A DNA stretch of 7,519 nt from NCBI GenBank assembly GCA_023621975.1, contig JAMOAC010000140.1, forward strand, positions 1-7,519, given 5' to 3'. Below, piece by piece: positions 1-7,119 of this stretch. The notes beneath the pieces were generated by a model. That model did no database searches. It was not told the origin of the DNA and worked only from the letters and a program-made list of their open reading frames with translations. Both the position numbers and the translations under genes were made by a program. The stretch's first letter is position 1. Every line of letters starts with the position of its first letter. The stretch is from Bacillota bacterium. GTDB taxonomy: Bacteria > Bacillota_A > Clostridia > Acetivibrionales > DUMB01.

Positions 1-14
1 TATATGCTGACAGG

Positions 15-46
15 TTTGTAAATTTTTGAATCGTTTGCTTTACAAA
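15..46. repeat. 8-bp inverted repeat upstream of the terminator
   Basis: TTTGTAAA (15-22) and TTTACAAA (39-46) are perfect reverse complements separated by 16 nt, and the second arm is followed by ATTTTT. It could be an operator half-site pair or a weak AT-only hairpin. Such repeats arise easily by chance in DNA this AT-rich, so no function is assigned. Confidence 0.3.
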
Positions 47-92
47 ATTTTTATATTAAAAGTTTTTAAAAATGTTTTTATGATGCTTATAC

Positions 93-127
93 CATGTCTG
101 GTGCCAGTACCGGACATGATATTTTTT
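93..127 (+). terminator. Rho-independent terminator of an upstream gene
   Basis: CATGTCTGGT (93-102) can pair with ACCGGACATG (109-118) across a 6-nt loop. This gives a 10-bp stem with one G-U pair, followed closely by six T (122-127). The T-tract lies only on the + strand side, so it should stop + strand transcription entering from the left. No coding sequence is visible between it and position 1, so the gene it serves lies outside the window. It also suggests that the ATP synthase operon starts its own transcript downstream of about 130. Confidence 0.75.
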
Positions 128-150
128 AAGCAGAATTTAAATAATATAAA

Positions 151-166
151 ATAATATGCATATTAT
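151..166. repeat. Perfect 16-bp palindrome ATAATATGCATATTAT
   Basis: The 16 bases are exactly self-complementary. They lie 120 bp upstream of the atpB start, between the upstream terminator and atpB, where the operon promoter must be. The right half contains TATTAT, a plausible -10 hexamer, but no convincing -35 lies 16-18 bp before it. It may be a regulator binding site overlapping a promoter, or a chance palindrome in AT-rich DNA. Confidence 0.4.
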
Positions 167-226
167 AGAATAATCAATAAAATAACAATAAAATAAAAAT
201 ATTTATTAGAAATTGCTGCAATTGCT

Positions 227-269
227 AAAGTGATATTTATGTTAAAGTGATATTTAAAAGTGATATTTA
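227..269 (+). repeat. Three direct copies of AAAGTGATATTTA before atpB
   Basis: AAAGTGATATTTA occurs identically at 227-239, 244-256 and 257-269. The first two copies are separated by four bases and the last two abut. The array ends just before the atpB ribosome binding site, so it should lie in the 5' untranslated region or at the promoter. Exact repetition of 13 bases three times is not a compositional accident. It may be a recent tandem duplication, a multi-site regulator target, or an A/U-rich translation enhancer. Confidence 0.6.
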
Positions 270-270
270 T

Positions 271-282
271 AAGAAGGTGTGA
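271..282 (+). promoter_or_regulatory. Ribosome binding site of atpB
   Basis: AAGAAGGTGTGA lies just upstream of the ATG at 286, with AGAAGG about 8 nt from the start. It is close to the AGGAGG consensus and supports ATG 286 as the start of atpB. No clear -35/-10 promoter pair could be assigned between 128 and 270, although the region is A/T-rich enough to offer many weak matches. Confidence 0.6.
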
Positions 283-285
283 TCA

Positions 286-990
286 ATGCAAATAGGTGAG
301 GAACTTACAAAATCCATACAACCGAACGAAGTTTTCAGTTTTAATTTATTCGGTCTGAGAATACCTGTCACTGATACAGTCATTAATATGTGGATTGTAA
401 TGGCAGTCCTTATAATTGTTTCTGTTATTCTGACAAGAAAAATGAAATTAATACCTGAAAGCAAAAAGCAGAATCTTGTTGAGTTATTTGTTGAATTTAT
501 AAGCAACTTTACAAAAGACATCATTGGACACAAAGCAAAACATTTTGTACCTTATATAGGGACGGTTTTTCTTTTCCTGGCGTTTGCCAATGCTATTTCC
601 ATATTCAATGTAGTTCCCAACTTCGGTATAAGGCCTCCTACACGTGACATTAATGTTACTTTAAGTATGGCATTGATGTCAGTAATAGTTGTAGCTTATG
701 CAGGCATCAGGTTTAAAAAAGTTTCCGGATGGCTCAGAAGTTACGTTGAACCAATACCCCTGGTTTTACCCATGAAAATAATTGAAAATCTGATACGAAT
801 GCTTTCACTGTCTTTCCGACTTTTCGGGAACGTGCTTGGTGCCTTTATAATCATGGAAATCATATATATCCTCATGCCTATAGCCCTTCCGGCAGGCTTG
901 AGCATATATTTCGACCTTTTTGACGGTATATTGCAAGCTTTCATTTTTATATTCCTCACTACAATATACATTTCAGAAGCCGTAGAATAA
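286..990 (+). CDS. atpB: F-type ATP synthase subunit a (Fo, ion channel)
   Basis: This is a 234-residue integral membrane protein of Fo. Subunit a provides the two half-channels that load and unload ions on the c-ring. Residues 174-183 (SLSFRLFGNV) fit the subunit a family signature exactly. R178 is the essential arginine (E. coli R210), N182 follows it, and Q217 in LQAFIF matches E. coli Q252. Hydrophobic segments are visible at roughly 30-50, 88-110, 123-142, 155-173, 180-200 and 212-232. The N-terminus is shorter than in E. coli (271 residues), as is common in Firmicutes. By my alignment, the positions of E. coli E219 and H245 are F187 and D210 here. The gene is first in the operon, has a good Shine-Dalgarno, and its stop codon is part of the atpE ribosome binding site. 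No atpI precedes it in the window. Family assignment is certain. Confidence 0.97.
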   Translation: MQIGEELTKSIQPNEVFSFNLFGLRIPVTDTVINMWIVMAVLIIVSVILTRKMKLIPESKKQNLVELFVEFISNFTKDIIGHKAKHFVPYIGTVFLFLAFANAISIFNVVPNFGIRPPTRDINVTLSMALMSVIVVAYAGIRFKKVSGWLRSYVEPIPLVLPMKIIENLIRMLSLSFRLFGNVLGAFIIMEIIYILMPIALPAGLSIYFDLFDGILQAFIFIFLTTIYISEAVE

Positions 991-999
991 GGAGGTGAT
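988..999 (+). promoter_or_regulatory. Very strong ribosome binding site of atpE
   Basis: TAAGGAGGTGAT, which includes the atpB stop codon, is complementary over 12 bases to the typical 3' end of 16S rRNA. It lies 4 nt from the atpE ATG (1004). It is by far the strongest Shine-Dalgarno in the operon. That suits subunit c, which is needed in about 8-15 copies per complex, while most others are needed in one to three. Confidence 0.85.
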
Positions 1000-1003
1000 T
1001 TAA

Positions 1004-1234
1004 ATGGCAACAGAAGCTATAATAGCTATCGCAGCATGTATTGCAGTACTTGGAACTGGTGTAGGTGCAGCACTCGGTATTGGCCGTGCAACGTCAAAAG
1101 CGGTTGAATCAGCTGCCAGACAGCCCGAAGCTGCAGGTAACATTCTGAAAATTCTTGTCCTGGGTGCATCCCTGGTTGAAGCAACGGCTGTTTACGCCCT
1201 TGTTATTGCTTTGATATTACTTTTGATCAGGTAA
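1004..1234 (+). CDS. atpE: F-type ATP synthase subunit c (rotor ring)
   Basis: This 76-residue hairpin of two membrane helices (about 4-31 and 47-74) forms the rotating c-ring. The polar loop ARQPE is at 38-42, and residues 39-59 fit the c-subunit (DCCD-binding) signature exactly. E59 is the ion-carrying carboxylate. Around it the sequence reads E59-A60-T61 with Y64. The Na+-binding set of Ilyobacter tartaricus is Q32, V63, E65, S66, T67, Y70. Aligned on the loop, Q32 becomes I26 and S66 becomes A60, while T67 and Y70 are kept as T61 and Y64. Loss of the Gln favours H+ coupling, but the ligand set is intermediate. The start is fixed by the strong ribosome binding site. The gene lies 13 nt after the atpB stop codon and 23 nt before atpF. 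Confidence 0.97.
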   Translation: MATEAIIAIAACIAVLGTGVGAALGIGRATSKAVESAARQPEAAGNILKILVLGASLVEATAVYALVIALILLLIR

Positions 1235-1257
1235 CAATTGAAAGGATTTGATTTACT

Positions 1258-1740
1258 ATGTTTAATTTAGGGCCAACTTTTATATGGACAGCTGTTAACC
1301 TGGTAATACTATTTGTAATTTTAAAATTAATACTGTTCAAACCTGTAACTGCTATGATGGAAAAAAGAACTGACATAATAAAAAGCAACCTTAAAGAAGC
1401 AGAAAAAGCTAAGGCTGATGCCGCCAAATTAAAGCAGGAATATGAACTTCAATTAAAAAACGCCGCATCGGAAGCAGACCGTATAATAAGCGAAGCACGC
1501 GAAAAGGCACAAGCCGAATATGAAGCCATTATTAAAGACGCAAAGGAAAAGGCAGACAGAATCATTGAGCAGTCAAGGACAGAAATAGAACGTGAACGCC
1601 AGCAGATGATTAAAGAAATGAAGAATCAGGTGGCAAGCCTGGCAATTGCTGCTGCTTCAAAAGTGCTTGAAGCCAATATGGATACGGAGAGAAACAGGCA
1701 AATTGTAGAAAAGTTTATTGATGAGGAAGGTGTAGCCTGA
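1258..1740 (+). CDS. atpF: F-type ATP synthase subunit b (peripheral stalk)
   Basis: This 160-residue protein has one N-terminal membrane helix (about 5-27) and then a long, highly charged Lys/Glu/Ala-rich coiled coil (about 32-125). Its C-terminal part (about 126-160, with ASKVLEANMD) is the region that binds delta in this family. A dimer of b forms the stator that stops the alpha/beta hexamer turning with the rotor. Length and layout are normal (E. coli 156). The start MFNLGPTFIWTAVN is typical, and AAAGGA lies 11 nt upstream. The TGA stop overlaps the ATG of atpH by one base (TGATG), implying translational coupling. There is only one b gene, so a homodimer is expected rather than the b/b' pair of phototrophs. 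Confidence 0.96.
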   Translation: MFNLGPTFIWTAVNLVILFVILKLILFKPVTAMMEKRTDIIKSNLKEAEKAKADAAKLKQEYELQLKNAASEADRIISEAREKAQAEYEAIIKDAKEKADRIIEQSRTEIERERQQMIKEMKNQVASLAIAAASKVLEANMDTERNRQIVEKFIDEEGVA

Positions 1741-2276
1741 TGTCTCCGGATGAAAAAATATTTGCAGAAAATCTTGCATATATGTCTGTTGAAGAAAATG
1801 CTGTTGAGGAATATCGTCAGCAGTTACATTTAATTAACGATATTCTGGCCGAGCAAAAACAGTTTATGGCTTTTTTGTTTGACCAGGAAATCGATCCCGA
1901 AGACAAAAAAAAGGTTATCAGAAATGTTTTCTCCGGGAGAATAAAACCAGGCTTACTAAGCTTTTTGGTGATGTTAGTTGATAAAAAAAAGATTATAAGT
2001 TTTAATAAGCTGGTTGAAACTTTTGATGAGGTGGCAGATAAACTAACCAACACATTACACGTGATGGTAGTGTCAGCTACCCCTCTTGACAAATCCCAGG
2101 CTGACAGGTTAGGGGAAAAATATCGCCAGATTTATAATTCTGATTCTGTCAGGGTAAGTGTAAAGGTGGATCCAAGCCTTATTGGCGGCATAAAGGTCAG
2201 AATTGGCAATAAAGTTATAGACAGAAGTATTAAAGCGAAACTTGAAGATTTGAAAAAAACACTGGTAAGTCAGTAG
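1740..2276 (+). CDS. atpH: F-type ATP synthase subunit delta (OSCP-like)
   Basis: This 178-residue delta subunit caps the alpha/beta hexamer and joins it to subunit b. The N-terminal helical domain is about 1-105. The C-terminal part has the conserved family end, [18 protein letters not shown] (144-161), followed by a helix (about 162-176). The N-terminus ([21 protein letters not shown]) is recognisable but diverged from the usual YAxALFELA pattern. The start overlaps the atpF stop, and GAGGAAGG (1723-1730) inside atpF serves as Shine-Dalgarno, so translation of b and delta is probably coupled. Two runs of eight A (1905-1912 and 1983-1990) encode Lys-Lys-Lys and could be slippage-prone, but the frame is intact. 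Confidence 0.95.
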   Translation: MSPDEKIFAENLAYMSVEENAVEEYRQQLHLINDILAEQKQFMAFLFDQEIDPEDKKKVIRNVFSGRIKPGLLSFLVMLVDKKKIISFNKLVETFDEVADKLTNTLHVMVVSATPLDKSQADRLGEKYRQIYNSDSVRVSVKVDPSLIGGIKVRIGNKVIDRSIKAKLEDLKKTLVSQ

Positions 2277-2361
2277 GGGACTTACAACAGAGACTAAATT
2301 GGCGAGGTTCTCCGTTGGAGGGATTTCACAAAATTTTAAGCATCCTGGTGAGGTGACAAGT
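2277..2361 (+). other. 85-nt leader between atpH and the preferred atpA start
   Basis: If atpA starts at TTG 2362, 85 bases separate it from the atpH stop. They stay open in the atpA frame back to another TTG at 2299, which would add 21 residues unlike any normal alpha N-terminus and has no close Shine-Dalgarno. The leader contains GGCGAGGTTCTCC (2301-2313) and TTTTAAGC (2334-2341). Both blocks recur in similar form after atpG (GGTTCTCC at 4866-4873, TTTTAAGC at 4876-4883). Confidence 0.5.
2350..2356 (+). promoter_or_regulatory. Ribosome binding site deciding the atpA start
   Basis: GAGGTGA lies 5 nt before TTG 2362, an ideal Shine-Dalgarno. The competing TTG at 2299 has only GGGGA about 18 nt upstream. 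An in-frame GTG at 2353 sits inside this site, so it has no Shine-Dalgarno of its own. The same CCTGGTGAKGTGA context recurs before atpG (3936-3948). Confidence 0.75.
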
Positions 2362-3903
2362 TTGGACCTTAAGCTTGATGAAATTAGTGCAATAATAAAA
2401 CAACAAATTGAAAACTACAATATCAAAACAGAAATAGATGACGTTGGATATGTTCTTCAGGCCGGTGACGGAGTTGCCAGAATTTACGGATTGGAAAGCT
2501 GCATGGCAGGTGAGCTTTTGGAGTTTGAAAACGGAGTTTATGGCATGGCACTAAACCTTGAAGAAGACAATATCGGATGCGTTCTTCTTGGAAATGCTAT
2601 AGACGTGAGCGAAGGCAGCAAAGTCAGAAGAACCGGTAAAACTGTAGAGGTTCCTGTCGGCAGCAGCCTTATTGGGAGAGTAATTGACCCTTTGGGAAAT
2701 CCTCTTGACGGAAAAGGCCCATTGTCTACTGAAAAATACAGGCCTATTGAATTTCATGCACCTGGAATAATTGAAAGAAAGCCTGTAGACACTCCACTCC
2801 AGACAGGAATTATAGCTATTGACGCATTGGTTCCTATCGGACGTGGACAGAGGGAACTTATAATAGGAGACAGACAGACGGGTAAGACGGCAATAGCACT
2901 TGATACCATTATCAATCAAAAAGGAAAGGATATTATCTGTATATATGTTGCAATAGGGCAAAAAGCCTCGACTATTGCAGGAGTTATTAACACACTTGAG
3001 CAGTTCGGCGCGATGGATTATACCATTGTCGTATCATCCACGGCAAGTGATATGGCATCAGTTCAATACATTGCCCCCTATGCAGGATGTGCCATAGCAG
3101 AAGAATTTATGTACAATGGTCATAAGGATGTCCTTATTGTATACGACGACCTGTCCAAGCATGCTGTAGCATACAGGGCAATGTCTCTTTTGCTCAGAAG
3201 GCCCCCGGGAAGAGAAGCTTATCCCGGTGACGTCTTTTACCTCCATTCCAGGCTGCTGGAAAGAGCGGCAAAGCTGAGCGATGAGCTGGGCGGAGGTTCA
3301 ATTACTGCGTTACCTATAATAGAAACCCTTGCCGGGGATGTTTCTGCTTATATACCTACAAACGTGATTTCTATAACCGACGGCCAGATATACCTGGAAT
3401 CTGAACTGTTTTTCGCAGGCCAGAGGCCTGCTGTGAACGTAGGCCTGTCTGTGTCTCGAGTTGGGGGAGCCGCTCAGATAAAAGCCATGAAAAAGGTGGC
3501 AGGTCCTATAAGGATAAATCTTGCTCAGTACAGGGAGCTTGCAATTTTTGCCCAGTTCGGTTCAGATCTTGACAAAGCTACGAGGGAAAAATTAGCCCAG
3601 GGAGAAAGGCTGGTGGAAACTCTAAAACAGCCTCAATTTTCCCCTATACCTGTTGAAGATCAGGTTATAGTGCTTTATGCTGCTACACATCCATATCTTA
3701 TGGATATTCCTGTTGAAGAGATTAGAAAATTTAATTCCGGATTAGTGGATTTTGTTAATAATAAATATCCGCAAATAGGCAAATCAATAGCTTCAACAGG
3801 TGATTTGGACAGTGAAAACGAGGAACTCCTCAAGAAAGCAATTGAAGAATATCTGTCGGAGTACAAAAGCAAACAGGAGAAACAATACAAAAGTAAACAG
3901 TAA
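2362..3903 (+). CDS. atpA: F-type ATP synthase subunit alpha
   Basis: From TTG 2362 this encodes 513 residues, starting [20 protein letters not shown] as alpha subunits do. Alpha is the regulatory, non-catalytic nucleotide-binding partner of beta in F1. Domains in order: N-terminal beta-barrel (about 1-75), nucleotide-binding domain (about 76-365) and C-terminal helical bundle. The P-loop GDRQTGKT is at 169-176 (K175, as in E. coli). [16 protein letters not shown] carries the Walker B Asp. [10 protein letters not shown] (357-366 minus one) leads into the arginine finger R366 in SVSRVGG (E. coli R376), which completes the beta active site. The extra 21 codons from TTG 2299 are rejected for lack of a Shine-Dalgarno and of family similarity. 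The C-terminus carries a basic tail, [13 protein letters not shown], made by a 24-bp tandem duplication. The gene is otherwise normal. Confidence 0.95.
   Translation: MDLKLDEISAIIKQQIENYNIKTEIDDVGYVLQAGDGVARIYGLESCMAGELLEFENGVYGMALNLEEDNIGCVLLGNAIDVSEGSKVRRTGKTVEVPVGSSLIGRVIDPLGNPLDGKGPLSTEKYRPIEFHAPGIIERKPVDTPLQTGIIAIDALVPIGRGQRELIIGDRQTGKTAIALDTIINQKGKDIICIYVAIGQKASTIAGVINTLEQFGAMDYTIVVSSTASDMASVQYIAPYAGCAIAEEFMYNGHKDVLIVYDDLSKHAVAYRAMSLLLRRPPGREAYPGDVFYLHSRLLERAAKLSDELGGGSITALPIIETLAGDVSAYIPTNVISITDGQIYLESELFFAGQRPAVNVGLSVSRVGGAAQIKAMKKVAGPIRINLAQYRELAIFAQFGSDLDKATREKLAQGERLVETLKQPQFSPIPVEDQVIVLYAATHPYLMDIPVEEIRKFNSGLVDFVNNKYPQIGKSIASTGDLDSENEELLKKAIEEYLSEYKSKQEKQYKSKQ
3862..3900 (+). repeat. 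24-bp tandem duplication at the 3' end of atpA
   Basis: TACAAAAGCAAACAG (3862-3876) recurs as TACAAAAGTAAACAG (3886-3900), with one mismatch in 15 and a period of 24 bp. It is in frame, so the protein repeats YKSKQ with EKQ between the copies. The stop codon follows the second copy directly, so the duplication lengthens alpha by eight residues. Confidence 0.8.
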
Positions 3904-3952
3904 AACAAGCTGAAAAATTCATGCTCCAAAAGAAGCCTGGTGATGTGAAACA

Positions 3953-4837
3953 ATGACAAACATGCATGACATAAAAGCAAGAATAAAAAGCATTAAAGAA
4001 ACAAAACAAATTACAAATGCCATGAGACTTATTTCAGCTTCTAAGCTGAAAAAAGCAAGGCGCCAGTTGGAAGCTACTCTTCCTTATTTTACAAAAGTAA
4101 AAGATACAATTGCTGATATATTAATTCACAGCAGCAATGTGAACAGCATTTTTTTCGACCTGAGGCACAAAAAGAAAGCTAAAAAGAAAGGATACCTCAT
4201 AATTAGCGGTGATAGAGGACTTGCAGGAAGTTATAATCATAATCTGTTAAATTTTATTGAGAAAGTCCTTGACGGAGACCGAAACTCTCTATTGTTTGTT
4301 GCCGGGCAAATAGGAAGGGCTTATTTATTGGAAAAAGGATATAATGTGGACATAAATTTTGATTATCATGTACAGGATCCAACTATTTTTATGGCCAGAG
4401 AAATTGCTGAAATGTTGGTAAAGTATTTTGAAGACGGCATTCTGGATGAGATAAATCTTATATATACAATGATGAAGTCATCCATACAGTTTGAGCCTCA
4501 AATAATCAAGCTGCTACCGCTTGACCCCCATGATCTGCTTAAAGATTCGGGTATCAAGGTGAAGAATTTAGATATGGATGATTTATTGATATACGAACCT
4601 TCTACCGATGCTGTACTGGAAGTATTAATCGTAAAGTACATCAAAGGTTTTATATACGGTGCATTTGTAGAGTCATTTACAAGTGAGCAAACCGCAAGGC
4701 TGTCAGCAATGGACAACGCCACTACAAATGCTGATAAGATGCTGCATCAGCTCAGCCTCCAATACAACAGAGCAAGGCAGGCGGCTATAACGCAGGAAAT
4801 TTCGGAAATCGTAGGCGGAATCACCGCTTTGAAATAG
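3953..4837 (+). CDS. atpG: F-type ATP synthase subunit gamma (central stalk)
   Basis: This 294-residue gamma subunit is the rotating central shaft that drives the conformational cycle of beta. The N-terminal helix (about 3-58, with IKSIKETKQITNAMRLISAS) and C-terminal helix (about 213-292) form the coiled coil inside the hexamer. Between them is the Rossmann-like domain, starting at YLIISGDRGLAGSYN (81-95). The conserved end reads ITQEISEIVGGITALK (279-294), with Ile where the family signature has Ala after Gly. A Lys-rich stretch (73-79) precedes the Rossmann domain. ATG 3953 is preceded by GGTGATGTGA (3939-3948). A second in-frame ATG at 3962 is possible, but its spacing is worse. Length is normal (E. 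coli 287). The gene is 49 nt after atpA, but 385 nt separate it from atpD. Confidence 0.96.
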   Translation: MTNMHDIKARIKSIKETKQITNAMRLISASKLKKARRQLEATLPYFTKVKDTIADILIHSSNVNSIFFDLRHKKKAKKKGYLIISGDRGLAGSYNHNLLNFIEKVLDGDRNSLLFVAGQIGRAYLLEKGYNVDINFDYHVQDPTIFMAREIAEMLVKYFEDGILDEINLIYTMMKSSIQFEPQIIKLLPLDPHDLLKDSGIKVKNLDMDDLLIYEPSTDAVLEVLIVKYIKGFIYGAFVESFTSEQTARLSAMDNATTNADKMLHQLSLQYNRARQAAITQEISEIVGGITALK

Positions 4838-4875
4838 CATGGGGACGGTTCTCTAACATGGGAACGGTTCTCCAC
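4838..4875 (+). repeat. 19-bp tandem repeat, CATGGGRACGGTTCTC
   Basis: CATGGGGACGGTTCTC (4838-4853) and CATGGGAACGGTTCTC (4857-4872) differ at one of 16 bases and repeat with a 19-bp period, starting right after the atpG stop codon. The complementary GAGAACC is absent nearby, so no hairpin forms. From memory, GGGGACGGTTCT-type motifs recur between genes in several clostridial genomes. This may be a remnant of such a dispersed element, but that link is not verified. Confidence 0.65.
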
Positions 4876-4929
4876 TTTTAAGCTTAGTGAAAATAAGGTT
4901 TTGTTTTAAGTTTCAGGCAAATATGAATA

Positions 4930-6614
<1,685 letters not shown>

Positions 6615-6615
6615 A

Positions 6616-6639
6616 TATTAACTTATATTTTAGTTAATA
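6616..6639 (+). repeat. AT-rich inverted repeat between atpD and atpC
   Basis: TATTAACT (6616-6623) and AGTTAATA (6632-6639) are perfect reverse complements around an 8-nt loop, starting one base after the atpD stop codon. The stem has a single G-C pair and no T-tract follows, so it is not a terminator. It could protect or mark an mRNA end, or be chance. Confidence 0.35.
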
Positions 6640-6680
6640 ATAATACAAATTTACGTTAAGTTGTACGGGGATGTGGTGAT

Positions 6681-7088
6681 TTGGCATCTAAATTCAAGCT
6701 TGAAATTCTTACTCCTGAAAAGCTTTTCTTTTCAGAAGAGGTTGATAAGGTAATAGTCAATACCCCAAACGGCGAATTAGGGGTACTCAAAGGTCATATA
6801 CCCTTGGTAACCGTAATATCCATTGGCTCCGCCAGGATTACCGTTGATGAGGTTACTCGTGAAGCCGTACTCTCCGAAGGGTTTATGGAGATAAACCGCA
6901 ATGGAGTTATTATACTGGTGGATACTGCGGAATGGCCTGAAGAAATTGATATCAAGAGGGCGGAAGCAGCTAAGCAGAGAGCTCTGAACAGACTGCACTC
7001 CAAACTAAGCAAAGTGGAATACCTGCGCACTCAGGCAGCCCTTTCAAGAGCTCTTGCAAGAATAAATGCCAAGAAAAAAATTCTATAA
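6681..7088 (+). CDS. atpC: F-type ATP synthase subunit epsilon
   Basis: This 135-residue epsilon subunit binds gamma and the c-ring and inhibits ATP hydrolysis. Residues 1-84 form the beta-sandwich, with FKLEILTPEKLFFSEEVDKV and the conserved NGELGVLKGHIPLVT. Residues about 88-132 form two C-terminal helices. IDIKRA (89-94) fits the I/L-D-x-x-R-A motif for ATP binding. E84, R100, R123 and R127 fall where the ATP ligands of Bacillus PS3 epsilon lie, each offset by one. The start is TTG 6681, giving MASKFKLE, a normal N-terminus. No in-frame ATG or GTG lies closely upstream. GGGGATGTGGTGAT lies directly before it; GGGG (6667-6670) is 10 nt away and the GGTGAT touches the start codon, so initiation may be modest. 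It is the last gene of the operon, 66 nt after atpD. Confidence 0.96.
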   Translation: MASKFKLEILTPEKLFFSEEVDKVIVNTPNGELGVLKGHIPLVTVISIGSARITVDEVTREAVLSEGFMEINRNGVIILVDTAEWPEEIDIKRAEAAKQRALNRLHSKLSKVEYLRTQAALSRALARINAKKKIL

Positions 7089-7090
7089 AA

Positions 7091-7119
7091 CCTGTTATTT
7101 TGTTATTTTAATTAACAGG
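7091..7119 (-). terminator. Candidate terminator between convergent genes
   Basis: CCTGTTA (7091-7097) and TAACAGG (7113-7119) are perfect reverse complements with a 15-nt loop. On the - strand the stem is followed by TTTTATAG and then another T-run (the complement of the Lys codons at the end of atpC), so it best fits the end of the - strand gene. On the + strand no T-run follows, so it is a poor terminator for the ATP synthase operon, though the stem could still protect the mRNA end. The - strand stop codon (7108-7110) lies inside the loop. The long loop lowers confidence. Confidence 0.4.

Noticed and set aside
1..92. atpI or another coding end upstream of atpB
   Set aside because: No open frame with recognisable protein reaches into the window; the region is AT-rich with stops, and a terminator follows.
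1905..1991. Two in-frame A-AAA-AAG slippery sequences in atpH (1905-1913 and 1983-1991)
   Set aside because: They encode ordinary Lys codons in an AT-rich gene, the normal full-length delta is read in frame, and I see no stimulatory hairpin or functional alternative product.
2299..2361. N-terminal extension of alpha from TTG 2299
   Set aside because: There is no Shine-Dalgarno at a workable distance and no resemblance to alpha N-termini; TTG 2362 is better on both counts.
2551..2961. 136-codon open frame on the - strand inside atpA
   Set aside because: It lies wholly opposite a conserved gene and its product looks like a translation shadow with no family features; the same holds for the other antisense frames inside the operon.
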